Source: Candidatus Peribacteria bacterium (lineage in GTDB: Bacteria; Patescibacteriota; Gracilibacteria; Peribacterales; Peribacteraceae). From it: 64,000 nucleotides of DNA. This document shows, piece after piece, positions 17,221 through 25,671 of this stretch. The position numbers and the translations under genes were made by a program. The notes beneath the pieces were generated by a model. That model was not told the origin of the DNA, ran no database searches, and saw only the letters and a list, made by a program, of their open reading frames with translations. Where the stretch lies: assembly GCA_028286915.1 (NCBI GenBank), contig JAQBQQ010000006.1, positions 1 to 64,000 on the forward strand. Direction: 5' to 3'. Positions within the stretch are counted from its first letter, which is position 1. Every line of letters begins with the position of its first letter.

Positions 17221-17718
17221 TTATTCAAAAGTGGCGACAAGCCCCGTAAAAACAATTAAAAAGTATCCACTGGCGATACTAAAGAATAGATTTGATAAAC
17301 CAAGAAGCGGCTGCCGGGCGCGAAAACCGGCGATTGCTTTTTGCAGGCTCAAAGTCAGAATTGAAGATAGGACTATAAATATGAATGCAAGGTACATGCC
17401 ACTGTCTGAATGTTCAGAAAAACCGATTAGTAGTATTAAAGTTAACAGTGAGGCTAAAATTTCAAAAAGCGGGAATCCGGAACCCCATCGTTTGAGCGAG
17501 GTAAATACAGACCAGACTAGAGCAATGGCAAAGGGGAAAAGAATGCTGGTCCAGGTAAAAATCGCAGCATACGCATGGAGTGAATGCGGCGATATGTTTA
17601 TCGGCCGGACGACAGTGGCAATTCCGAGCGTAAGTCCACCATTGATGATTCCTATTACTAAATTTTTACATTCCTGAGGGACAGAAGGCGCGTAAGGGAT
17701 GCGAAGAGATTTGAGCAT
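17221..17718 (-). CDS. Hypothetical membrane protein, 165 aa
   Basis: About four predicted membrane segments (roughly 22-38, 52-72, 85-102, 108-125, with a further one at 142-162). A basic loop FRARQPLLG precedes the last helix. I do not recognise the family. It is divergent from the polysaccharide deacetylase gene, whose start lies 78 nt away, so both are probably read from the short AT-rich gap. Confidence 0.6.
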   Translation of the reverse strand: MLKSLRIPYAPSVPQECKNLVIGIINGGLTLGIATVVRPINISPHSLHAYAAIFTWTSILFPFAIALVWSVFTSLKRWGSGFPLFEILASLLTLILLIGFSEHSDSGMYLAFIFIVLSSILTLSLQKAIAGFRARQPLLGLSNLFFSIASGYFLIVFTGLVATFE

Positions 17719-17783
17719 AGATAAGGATACTAGCGGAAAAAAGGCTGAGAGAATAATAGGGTAAACAAAATTTCCACTTTCTG

Positions 17784-17789
17784 TATACT
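17784..17789 (+). promoter_or_regulatory. -10 box of a leaderless promoter
   Basis: TATACT preceded directly by TG, ending 7 nt before the ATG at 17797; the expected transcription start therefore falls on or next to the start codon. No clear -35 box. Confidence 0.5.
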
Positions 17790-17796
17790 GCGCCTC

Positions 17797-18615
17797 ATGC
17801 GCAAATCATTATTATTCATCGGTTGTCTCTTTTTTATTGCCGGTTGCTCCGCAAAAACGGAAGCCAGCATATTACGGCGCGCGCGGCCTGCCGTTGCCGG
17901 CTCTTCATCGGCTGCATCTGTCAGCTCTGCCAAGCCGGTTCCGCTGTCATCCTATAAGATTCCCATTCTTGTCTATCATCATATTCGCAAGCAGGAAGGG
18001 TGGCCCAAGGCTACGTGGAGCTGGAAGATGACGGTGTCGCCGGCAACTTTTGATAAGCAAATGCAGTGGTTGAATGATCATGACTATACGGCGGTGGATT
18101 TGAACACGTTCGTCAAAATCATTCACGGTGAAATGCAGGGTCCGACAAAACCCGTGGTTATTACTTTCGATGACAATAATCTGAACGCCTATGAAAACGG
18201 ACTGCCAATTCTAAAGAAGTACGGCCAGGTCGCCGTCTTCTATATTATTACCGACAGGCTTAAAAATCATGCTACTATTGATGAAGACCGGATAAAAGAT
18301 CTGGTGGCGCAGGGAATGGATATAGAGTCGCATACGGTCACGCATCGTGTGCTGAGCGCGCTATCCACACAGCAAATTGATGATGAATTGACGCAGAGCA
18401 AGAAAACGCTGGAAGCGCTGACGGGCAAGTTGGTTCTGCATTTGGCATACCCCGGTACAGCCCAGAATGCTGCTGTCCGCGAACGTGCCAAACTTGCGGG
18501 TTATGTAACGGCGACCATTATGGATCCGCGGCCAGCCACAGAAAAAGATGATCTGCTCAAACTCCCGCGCATTATGATGACGGATGACACGAACCTGTCC
18601 AAGGTATTGCCGTAA
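17797..18615 (+). CDS. Polysaccharide deacetylase lipoprotein
   Basis: 272 residues. Residues 1-17 form a lipoprotein signal with lipobox IAGC, so the protein is probably lipid-anchored after Lgt action. The NodB-type domain (about 50-270) begins IPILVYHHI, has the metal aspartates in TFDDNNLNAY (usual TFDDG, here with Asn), the ESHTVTHRVLS His pair and LAYPGT near the C terminus. It likely removes N- or O-acetyl groups from a wall or capsule polysaccharide. The substitution after TFDD is worth noting but the liganding residues remain. Confidence 0.88.
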   Translation: MRKSLLFIGCLFFIAGCSAKTEASILRRARPAVAGSSSAASVSSAKPVPLSSYKIPILVYHHIRKQEGWPKATWSWKMTVSPATFDKQMQWLNDHDYTAVDLNTFVKIIHGEMQGPTKPVVITFDDNNLNAYENGLPILKKYGQVAVFYIITDRLKNHATIDEDRIKDLVAQGMDIESHTVTHRVLSALSTQQIDDELTQSKKTLEALTGKLVLHLAYPGTAQNAAVRERAKLAGYVTATIMDPRPATEKDDLLKLPRIMMTDDTNLSKVLP

Positions 18616-18650
18616 TCTAAAAGAGAAGGAGAATACATTCAGACTAAAAA

Positions 18651-19079
18651 CTAGAGCGCATTCCTGCCGATTTCTTTGAGCACTTCCGCGAATGCCTGAA
18701 TATTCTTTGCGCCGGAGGAGGGGATTAACCTTTTGGCAAGATCTTCAGCATCTTCCAGGGCGTCCGTTAGCTTTGCCTTTCCGCCCGGGGCGAGTTTGAC
18801 AAAGCTTACCCGGGCATCCTGTTCATGTGCTTCTCTTTTGATGAGACCGACTTTTTCCATGGGCGCCAGCAGACGGGTAATGCCGGATGCCGTAAGGCCG
18901 ACCGTTTCGGCCAGGTCTATGCGACGCATTTTTTCCTCGCGGGCCTGGCTTAGCTCAAACAGAATCATAAAATCACTCAGGCTAAGACCGCCGAGGCCGC
19001 TATCGAAACGACGCGTGACAATGGATTCGGCTTTTGTCAGGCTCAGAAGAAATTGTACGTTGGAACTGATGTTAATCAT
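18651..19079 (-). CDS. MarR-family transcriptional regulator
   Basis: About 142 residues from the ATG at 19079, picked because a TTGACA/TATTAT promoter places transcription start right there. Winged-helix region: LAETVGLTASGITRLLAPMEKVGLIKRE (helix-turn-helix and recognition helix, near 50-80), followed by the wing DARVSFVKLAPGGKAKL and C-terminal dimerisation helix. Such proteins are ligand-responsive dimeric repressors. It lies between the deacetylase (convergent) and an SDR gene on the same strand 88 nt upstream. Target unknown. Confidence 0.85.
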   Translation of the reverse strand: MINISSNVQFLLSLTKAESIVTRRFDSGLGGLSLSDFMILFELSQAREEKMRRIDLAETVGLTASGITRLLAPMEKVGLIKREAHEQDARVSFVKLAPGGKAKLTDALEDAEDLAKRLIPSSGAKNIQAFAEVLKEIGRNAL

Positions 19080-19087
19080 ATGCATCC

Positions 19088-19117
19088 ATAATACTTGATA
19101 ACTCAAATATATGTCAA
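19088..19117 (-). promoter_or_regulatory. Promoter of the MarR gene, leaderless
   Basis: On the minus strand TTGACA (19112-19117), 18-nt spacer, TATTAT (19088-19093), then 8 nt to the ATG at 19079. The leader would be zero to two bases. Confidence 0.6.
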
Positions 19118-19166
19118 ATAAATAAAATCAGATATTTCTGATTAGTCGTATATTAAACTCAAATAA

Positions 19167-19883
19167 TCACGAAGGTATTTGCACAAGTAGCGTTTCGGCC
19201 TGTCCGGTTTCTATGGCTTCCACTACTTTTTCGGCTACTTTTTCTACGCTGTCCGCCGGTGGCATGTTCGGCATGGTAAGCGCCGGCTGAGCCGCCATTC
19301 CTCCGCCCAGCGAATTTTTGCCAAAGTTCGTTGCCGTGCGGGTAGGCATAACGGCGCTTACGATAATATTGTCCTTTTCCAATTCGGCACGGGCCGTATG
19401 GCTCAGTGCATTTAAGGCATATTTGGTGGATGCATACGCACCAAGGCCGGGGATATGCATTTTGGAAACCATGGAACTGATATTTACAATCATGCCCTTA
19501 CCGGCTGCCCGCATATGCGGAATGACCAGTTGCATATTGTGAAGCGGGGCGATGACATTCAATTCCAGTAAGTGCCTGTATTCGTCCAGGTTAGTGGTTT
19601 CTATGGTCGCATATAGTCCCTGTCCTGCGTTATTAATAAGAATATCAATGCGGCCGTAATGGTCCATTGTTTCCTGAATCATGCGTTCTCTGTCCTCCTG
19701 TCTGGTCATGTCTGCCGCAATTACCAGTGAGTCCGGTAACTCTTTGGACAATTCTTCAAGCGTATCTTTTGACCTGGCAACGAGGGCGACTTTCGCTCCT
19801 TTGTGCGTTAGTGCCTGTGCGGCAGCTTTGCCAATGCCATGTGATGCGCCGGTAATAAGGATGATGGAATCTGCAATAGTCAT
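19167..19883 (-). CDS. Short-chain dehydrogenase/reductase (SDR)
   Basis: 238 residues, classical SDR: cofactor motif TGASHGIG at 12-19, NNAG near 86, catalytic Ser in VNISSMVSKM near 137, YASTK (Tyr-x3-Lys) near 150, and a C-terminal segment variable in the family. NAD(P)-dependent oxidation/reduction of a small alcohol or ketone in the cytosol; substrate cannot be told. Possibly read with the MarR gene downstream, although that gene has its own promoter. Confidence 0.9.
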   Translation of the reverse strand: MTIADSIILITGASHGIGKAAAQALTHKGAKVALVARSKDTLEELSKELPDSLVIAADMTRQEDRERMIQETMDHYGRIDILINNAGQGLYATIETTNLDEYRHLLELNVIAPLHNMQLVIPHMRAAGKGMIVNISSMVSKMHIPGLGAYASTKYALNALSHTARAELEKDNIIVSAVMPTRTATNFGKNSLGGGMAAQPALTMPNMPPADSVEKVAEKVVEAIETGQAETLLVQIPS

Positions 19884-19985
19884 AAATTTTATTCTAATGC
19901 ATTCCCGGAAATATTGTAGTATTTTCCGAAGATATATGCAGATGTAATCTCGTTTCCGGGTGCTGTGATTATGTGCACATTTTAT

Positions 19986-20014
19986 TTGAAAGGTGTACGA
20001 AAGTACACTATGCT
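19986..20014 (+). promoter_or_regulatory. rad52 promoter containing a 6-4-6 palindrome operator
   Basis: TTGAAA (19986-19991), 17-nt spacer, TATGCT (20009-20014). The spacer is filled by GTGTACGAAAGTACAC (19993-20008), a perfect palindrome with 6-bp arms. The same arms occur in the priA promoter at 60859-60874. Candidate repressor operator, LexA-like by context only. Confidence 0.65.
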
Positions 20015-20046
20015 AAGAACACTTCTATCCTTTAATCACACATCTT

Positions 20047-20649
20047 ATGAACTTCGATAAGCTCAAAGAACAATTTTCAGCCGAGGATGTTGAGTGGCGC
20101 ATTGGCCGGGCGGGCTATACATTCAATGGAAAGTTGTATGCTACGGCGCTGGCATATATAACAAACCGCGCCATTATGAATCGCCTGGACCAGGTGTGCG
20201 GACCGGAAAACTGGCGTAACGAATTCCGCGAATGGCATGTGGGAAGCAGACACGGCGTACTCTGCGGTCTTTCCATTCGTATTAACAATGAATGGGTGAC
20301 TAAGTGGGATGCAGCCGAGAATACGGATATTGAACCTGTTAAAGGTGGCATCTCCGATTCCATGAAACGGGCCGGCGTACAATGGGGCATTGGCCGCTAC
20401 CTGTATGATCTAACCGAAGGTTTTGCCATTATTCAATCCGATGGACAGTACTACGCGCAGGGGAAAGATAAATTATCCGGTAAAGAGTATCGCTTCCGCT
20501 GGAATGCACCGCAATTGCCGGAGTGGGCTCTGCCAAAAGCCAAGTTTATTGCGGCAACTGCCAAAGTGCGTTCGCCACGGAAGAAAATTATAAAAGATCC
20601 TGCCGTACAGAATAAAGCCATAGAACAGGAGCCAGTCGCAAAGAGCTAG
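20047..20649 (+). CDS. Rad52/Rad22-family single-strand annealing protein
   Basis: 200 residues. The Rad52/22 fold occupies about residues 10-150: VEWRIGRAGYTFNGKLYATALAYITNR, CGPENWRNEF, GVLCGLSIRI and KGGISDSMKRAGVQWGIGRYLYDL, the last being the conserved helix of the family. Such proteins anneal complementary single strands and protect 3' ends, as with DdrA and phage-encoded relatives. The C-terminal 50 residues are basic and Lys-rich, suited to DNA contact. Its promoter holds a palindrome also found before priA, suggesting shared control of repair and replication restart. Confidence 0.88.
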   Translation: MNFDKLKEQFSAEDVEWRIGRAGYTFNGKLYATALAYITNRAIMNRLDQVCGPENWRNEFREWHVGSRHGVLCGLSIRINNEWVTKWDAAENTDIEPVKGGISDSMKRAGVQWGIGRYLYDLTEGFAIIQSDGQYYAQGKDKLSGKEYRFRWNAPQLPEWALPKAKFIAATAKVRSPRKKIIKDPAVQNKAIEQEPVAKS

Positions 20650-20802
20650 GAGCTTATGAGGCTGTAGAGAAATTTGGCCGGTGTATGAGACTGAAGCTTG
20701 CTCTCTTGGATACATAGCAACTTCTAAAGCTGCTACTTATTCATTCGGGCAGATACATAGTCTCTGCACCGTTCTGCATTATCCTAAAATACACATAATG
20801 AC

Positions 20803-22839
20803 ATGCAACCGAATTGGATAGGCCCGCAGGCGTGCGTGGGGCATACTTTTAGCATGAAACATCTCTCCCGCCTGTCTGTTGCCGATGCGCTTTTACTTTT
20901 TTTACTGACATTCACCATTCTTTGGAAGGGCGGCAAGAGTCTGGAATCCACCTGGCTATTGGTGTTCGTTGCAGGGTTTTGCGTTTTGAGTTACTGGGAA
21001 CATCATCGCCGGAAAAAAGATAATTATACGCTGGGCGTTTCGCCGCTGGTGTGGTGGAGCGGTGTGCTGTTTATTGTCTGGACGGTATGCAGCTTTTATT
21101 TTTCCACAACCCGAAACTACGGCTTCGACGAAGTGATCCGTGATACGGCGCTTATTCTTCTGCTATATATTATAGCGCGTCGCAAGCCTGATGACGCCTC
21201 CCGGAATCATATAACGGGCCGTCATATAGTCTGGCTGATTGCCATACTTTCGGTACTGGCGTGTGAGATAGGCGTGGCGGTGTATGTATTTCAGCCGGTA
21301 AACCGTTTTGTGGGTACGTTTTTTGATTATCGCTTTACCACTGATTATTGGCCAAATGCCTGGGCGGAATTCCTGCTGCTCGCATGGCCGGCTGTCTTAT
21401 GGCGCTTCAATTATGCAAAAATACGGTTTGCACGTATTGGCTGGTTTTTGGGATTGGGCTTTGTCTTTGGCTGCATGCTTCTAAGCTATTCGCGTGGCGC
21501 GCTCCTGGCCTTGTTTGGCCAGTTGTTTATTTTTGGCGCTTTTGCGCTTATGGCGAAGCAAAAAGAGGAACATTCGTTTGTTGCCCAGCTGCGTCATTGG
21601 TTTAAAAAAAGCGCGCCTATTAAGGGCTATGTCTACCTGCTCATTCCCGTACTGGCCGTGAGTATTTTTCTTATTGTCAATGGTCTCAGATCCCAATTTT
21701 TTGCCGTGCAGGATGTCGGCCAGAAAATTACATTTACCGCCGCCGAAGGAGCGTCATCCAAAACAGAACGTTCGCAGTTCTGGCGGCAGGCGGCACATTT
21801 GTCGCTGGAAAAACCGCTCTTTGGCTGGGGCCCGTACAGTTTCCGTTTCCTGCAGCCGTATAAGCAGGAAGGAATTCTGGAAACAGCCGATCATCCGCAT
21901 AATGTATTTCTAAAGATCGCCATGGAGCGCGGCTACCCGGCGCTGCTTTTGTACCTGTTATTCCTGGGCGGTATTTTAATTCCGGCCGGTCGCCGTATAA
22001 TTCGCAGAGGTACTCTGTTGGATACTCATACACTGTCATTCATAGCCGTACTTGGCGTGCTGGCACATAATCTTATTGATTACAATTTGCAGTTTGTAGG
22101 CGTGAGTCTGCCGCTTACATTTCTTCTCGGTATTCTGGCGGCATCAGACAGGGCGTACGTATTTCCGCAGAAGAAAGTTGTGCGTGTCGTGGAAATAGTC
22201 ATGGCATGCGTATTGCTCATTGTCACAATTTCAGAAGGTAGATATCTCTTTCTTTCGTCACTCGGGCGCCATGCGGAATCGGTGGGCAATACGCAAGCGG
22301 CGCTCACATGGTACACAGCCGCTTCGCATGAGTTATTCTCCCGCGATTTATTGTTGAGCCAGGCTGAATTATATGCCGAAATCGGTGACATGACTGCAGC
22401 GCAAAAAGCATTACGGGCATACCATTTGGTCAATGCGTGGGACTACCGTTGGGCCAAGCTGGCAGGTTTGCTTGCGTACGAAAATGGCGACAATGCCCGG
22501 GCTCGGGAGTTGCTCACGCAAGCGTACGCAGCCGGCAAATATAATGACATAAGCATTGTAAAGCCGCTGCTGCAAAGCTCTATTGCCCTGGGCAAACCGG
22601 CGTTTACCCAGGACGAATTGGAAAAACTGCTGTCTACGTACCACACTGCCATTCAGAACAATGCGCATTACATTTCACTATCGCCAAATGTGGAGGCATT
22701 TATTGACCTGGCAACCTATGTGGCGGATGTATACCCGGATGCGTCGCTGGCACTTGTGAGTGAAATAGATGATGTGAGGAATAAAGCCCGCGAAGCGCGT
22801 TCGCAGCTTTCGGCACATAAGCCGGGACTTCTGTGGTGA
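20803..22839 (+). CDS. O-antigen ligase/polymerase-like membrane protein with TPR tail
   Basis: About 678 residues from the ATG at 20803, or 661 from 20854; a TAAAAT box at 20785-20790 favours the first. Ten to twelve membrane helices cover residues 25-475, and the large outer loop with GWGPYSFRFLQPY and ADHPHNVFLKIAMERGYPALLLY is the Wzy_C/WaaL signature, in which Arg and His residues act in glycan transfer. Residues 500-660 are soluble helical pairs (LGRHAESVGNTQAALTWY..., AQKALRAYHLV...) of TPR type. Probably transfers or polymerises surface glycan at the outer face of the membrane. Confidence 0.86.
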   Translation: MQPNWIGPQACVGHTFSMKHLSRLSVADALLLFLLTFTILWKGGKSLESTWLLVFVAGFCVLSYWEHHRRKKDNYTLGVSPLVWWSGVLFIVWTVCSFYFSTTRNYGFDEVIRDTALILLLYIIARRKPDDASRNHITGRHIVWLIAILSVLACEIGVAVYVFQPVNRFVGTFFDYRFTTDYWPNAWAEFLLLAWPAVLWRFNYAKIRFARIGWFLGLGFVFGCMLLSYSRGALLALFGQLFIFGAFALMAKQKEEHSFVAQLRHWFKKSAPIKGYVYLLIPVLAVSIFLIVNGLRSQFFAVQDVGQKITFTAAEGASSKTERSQFWRQAAHLSLEKPLFGWGPYSFRFLQPYKQEGILETADHPHNVFLKIAMERGYPALLLYLLFLGGILIPAGRRIIRRGTLLDTHTLSFIAVLGVLAHNLIDYNLQFVGVSLPLTFLLGILAASDRAYVFPQKKVVRVVEIVMACVLLIVTISEGRYLFLSSLGRHAESVGNTQAALTWYTAASHELFSRDLLLSQAELYAEIGDMTAAQKALRAYHLVNAWDYRWAKLAGLLAYENGDNARARELLTQAYAAGKYNDISIVKPLLQSSIALGKPAFTQDELEKLLSTYHTAIQNNAHYISLSPNVEAFIDLATYVADVYPDASLALVSEIDDVRNKAREARSQLSAHKPGLLW

Positions 22840-23605
22840 GTGCTCAAGAGGGCAGAAAAAATAAGATGCCATAAAACGTATCGAATCGGCTAATACACAA
22901 ACTCTATACAAATGGCTTCTGTAAGCCATAAAATTGATGTTTATCGTAACTGATTTTTAAAGCTCGTTTCCGTATTCAGAATACAAAACAATTACTAATT
23001 CTAGTCAAAAAACTATATATCATGTGTATACATATCTTCTCAGCTGATTGAAGGCAGTCGTACCATGGCCATATCATTCTTCGTTATGAACAAAAATGCC
23101 ACCCTCGCAGGGCGAGGATGCTTGAATTTGTATACCGCTCTCACTTTCTACTGATCTTCCTGTGCGAGCGGGACCGGGGATTCACTCCACTCTTCCTATC
23201 CAACGGCTGGAAGGCCGATCATCATTCCTGCGAGGAATGTAATCATGAGCACGTGCATAAGCACGAGAGGGAGCGAAACACGACGGGATAAGTGCTTCAC
23301 TGGTTTCATAATACCCCTTTTGACGGGGGAGAAGCATTGTAATGACAGGAGTTTTATTGTCCATTGTTACTTGACTACATTATGTGATCAGAGTTTATTC
23401 ATACTCAATAAGCAAAAAGGCTGAACAATAGATGATTTATTGATGTTTACAAAAATTACTATATAACAATATTTATGCCTATGTACCAGCATTTAAGGCG
23501 TTTGATTCAATACAATAGCCCACTCCCAAGCCTATTTGCCGTGTTGCTGAAATGGTTTTTGTACAGGAAATCTGCGGAAGCAGTGCCTGCCTGAGCCCTA
23601 CGCAA
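22840..23605. other. Long intergenic region with small inverted repeats
   Basis: 766 nt with no gene that I can support. It contains several short hairpins: CCTCGCAGGGCGAGG near 23103, ATTCCTGCGAGGAAT near 23223, and GCACGTGCATAAGCACG near 23249. A 60-codon minus-strand frame (23182-23364) crosses these and has no known similarity. It may hold a structured RNA or decayed DNA. Confidence 0.4.
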
Positions 23606-23770
23606 CTATTTTCCCTCGCCCACGCCTACGGCATCTTTACTGCCCATATCGGTAAATGTGCCACCGAATTTATCCTGATTATCTTCCGGCTTGTTATCCA
23701 TGCCTTCGGGTTTTCTATCGCCCATGTCCAGCAAATGGCCGCCAAAACCTGTCTTCTTCTTGTCTGCCAT
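23606..23770 (-). CDS. Small acidic protein with two internal repeats
   Basis: 54 residues from the ATG at 23770. Two similar halves are visible, TGFGGHLLDMGDRKPEG and DKFGGTFTDMGSKDAVG, sharing FGG-x3-DMG-x-(K/D). Very hydrophilic, no membrane segment or Cys. No recognised family and no clear ribosome site, so the gene is likely but not certain. The internal duplication, with different codons in the two copies, argues for selection on the protein. Confidence 0.5.
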   Translation of the reverse strand: MADKKKTGFGGHLLDMGDRKPEGMDNKPEDNQDKFGGTFTDMGSKDAVGVGEGK

Positions 23771-24011
23771 AATAAAGATGGGAATTAATACTCTAATACC
23801 ATAGAAGACGTTCACAGGCTGCAGTTATGACTCCGGGCTTTCACGGTCTGCAAACACGCATGCATCACTTGCCCAAATAAACGGTGCTGTTTTATGTATG
23901 AATCGTTCTGTTTCATTTGGATTCTCTCGGGTGAGAATTGTGTTGCAAGTTCATCGGGTCGTTGCCTCCTGTTCTTGTGAAGAAGATATAACTGCGGGTA
24001 ACATTATTTTC

Positions 24012-24962
24012 ATGTCCAAACAAGAATTTACGATCATCTCTGCCGGGTACCTGGTGCTCTTTGGCGTGATCTTTTATTTTACGCAGTGCGATAAAAACGG
24101 TTGCGGAACCGTAGCCAAGCCTCCTTCACTTATGACGTTTACCGAGTGTGCATCAGCCGGTTACCCCGTGCTGGAATCTTTGCCCAGACGTTGTCAGTTG
24201 CCCGATGGCACGATTGTGACCGAAGAAAAAACAGTAGCCGTCACCGCGCCGCCGGTAGACAACATAAAAAAGAGTGACTCCGTTATTACGGTTACGGAAC
24301 CCGCAGCCAATGCGAGTATCGGCCTGCCTGTTGCGCTTCGGGGAAAGGCAAGTGTGTTTGAAGGGCAGGTGCATTATATATTACACGATGAAGATGGCAC
24401 CGTACTGGTGGAAAATACGACCGATGTACAAACTGACGGTACCTTTCAAGTAAGCATGGTCTATGCTGAACCATTTGGAAAAAAGGGAACGCTGGAGGTG
24501 TTTGAGTCACTGCCGGCCTCTGGTATTGAGCCAACACGTATTCATATTCCGGTTCTGTTTGCCGCAGTTCAGGCTCAACCGGTGGGTGTGTACTTTATGA
24601 ATCTGGCACAAGACCCGGAGCGAAAAGACTGTAAAAATGTAACGCCGTTTACGCGCAGAGTGTCCCAGAGTGGCTCCATAGAACGTACGGCTCTGGAGGA
24701 GTTGTTAAAAGGACCGGTGGAAAGTGATATACGAAAAAAGGCGCAGACGTCCATTCCGAGTGGCGTCAGCCTGCATTCTTTTTCTCTGGTAAAGGGAGTG
24801 GCAAAGGCGGATTTTACTGATGCACTCATAAAAGATGTCGCAGGCATCTGCCGCACCAGGGCAATCCGCGCACAAATTGAACAGACGCTGAAGCAATTTC
24901 CATCCGTCAAAACCGTCGTCATCAGTGTGAATGGAAAGCCTGACGGAGTGTTGCCGAAGTAA
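24012..24962 (+). CDS. Membrane-anchored Gmad2-GerMN domain protein
   Basis: 316 residues from the ATG at 24012, which directly precedes the single helix (about 7-22). Next comes a short Cys module (FTECASAGYPVLESLPRRCQ with the Pro-Asp-Gly end), then a Gmad2 immunoglobulin-like domain (ITVTEPAANASIGLPVALRG..., about 95-185) and a C-terminal GerMN domain (VGVYFMNL...LEELLKGP...IPSGV...ADFTDALI, about 190-310). In spore formers these domains lie on germination and wall-associated proteins; here an envelope role is inferred. The gene at 51806 is a paralogue lacking GerMN but with the same Cys module. Confidence 0.87.
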   Translation: MSKQEFTIISAGYLVLFGVIFYFTQCDKNGCGTVAKPPSLMTFTECASAGYPVLESLPRRCQLPDGTIVTEEKTVAVTAPPVDNIKKSDSVITVTEPAANASIGLPVALRGKASVFEGQVHYILHDEDGTVLVENTTDVQTDGTFQVSMVYAEPFGKKGTLEVFESLPASGIEPTRIHIPVLFAAVQAQPVGVYFMNLAQDPERKDCKNVTPFTRRVSQSGSIERTALEELLKGPVESDIRKKAQTSIPSGVSLHSFSLVKGVAKADFTDALIKDVAGICRTRAIRAQIEQTLKQFPSVKTVVISVNGKPDGVLPK

Positions 24963-25077
24963 TTCGCAGAGCGTATTACTATGAATAGTGTCCATTTTAA
25001 AATTTAAGCAGATTTGTTCGTTTGCACGCTGTTGTCCTCTATAGTTTTATACACTCATTCTTTTACCTTTATCTTGT

Positions 25078-25671
25078 ATGGACGCAACGCCTCAGCGCAG
25101 GAAATTCGGTTGGTTATTTGGAATTCTTGGTGTCGTTATTGTACTTCTTCTATGGTCATTTGGCAGTTATAACGGACTGATCAGATCCAAAGCGGCAGTG
25201 GATAATTCCTGGGCGCAGGTGCAGACGCAGTATCAGCGTCGGTTTGACCTGGTGCCGAACCTTGTGAGCACGGTAAAAGGCGCCGCAAATTTTGAGCAGC
25301 AGACACTTACGCAGGTAACGGAGGCGCGAACCAAATTTTTGAGTGGCGGCTCCAGGAGTGACCAGATAGCGGCTGCCGGTCAGTTTGAGTCCGCTTTGTC
25401 GCGGTTACTTGTAACGGTGGAGGCTTACCCGCAGCTTAAGGCGACACAGGCATTCAGTGATCTTATGGCGCAGTTGGAAGGAACAGAAAACCGCATTGCC
25501 GTTGCCCGCAAGGATTATAATGACGCAGTGACGACATATAATGTGAAAGTGCGCAGTTTCCCGGCTGTCATTTTTGCCTCTATTTTCGGCTTCGGCCCGG
25601 AGAAATTATTCGAGAGCAGCCAGGGCGCAAGCCAGGCTCCGGCTGTTAACTTTGATCAGAAGAGCTCCTAA
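25078..25671 (+). CDS. lemA: LemA family protein
   Basis: 197 residues with one N-terminal helix (about 11-28) and a long helical bundle outside or inside the membrane: SYNGLIRSKAAVDNSWAQVQTQYQRRFDLVPNLVSTVKG is the family hallmark, followed by ENRIAVARKDYNDAVTTYN. LemA proteins are commonly paired with TPM-domain proteins, as here: the stop codon overlaps the ATG of the next gene by one base. Role in the envelope not settled. First gene of a run that may extend to 29798. Confidence 0.95.
   Translation: MDATPQRRKFGWLFGILGVVIVLLLWSFGSYNGLIRSKAAVDNSWAQVQTQYQRRFDLVPNLVSTVKGAANFEQQTLTQVTEARTKFLSGGSRSDQIAAAGQFESALSRLLVTVEAYPQLKATQAFSDLMAQLEGTENRIAVARKDYNDAVTTYNVKVRSFPAVIFASIFGFGPEKLFESSQGASQAPAVNFDQKSS

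Noticed and set aside
23182-23364. 60-codon frame in the long gap
   Set aside because: Overlaps several inverted repeats and shows no protein-like pattern.
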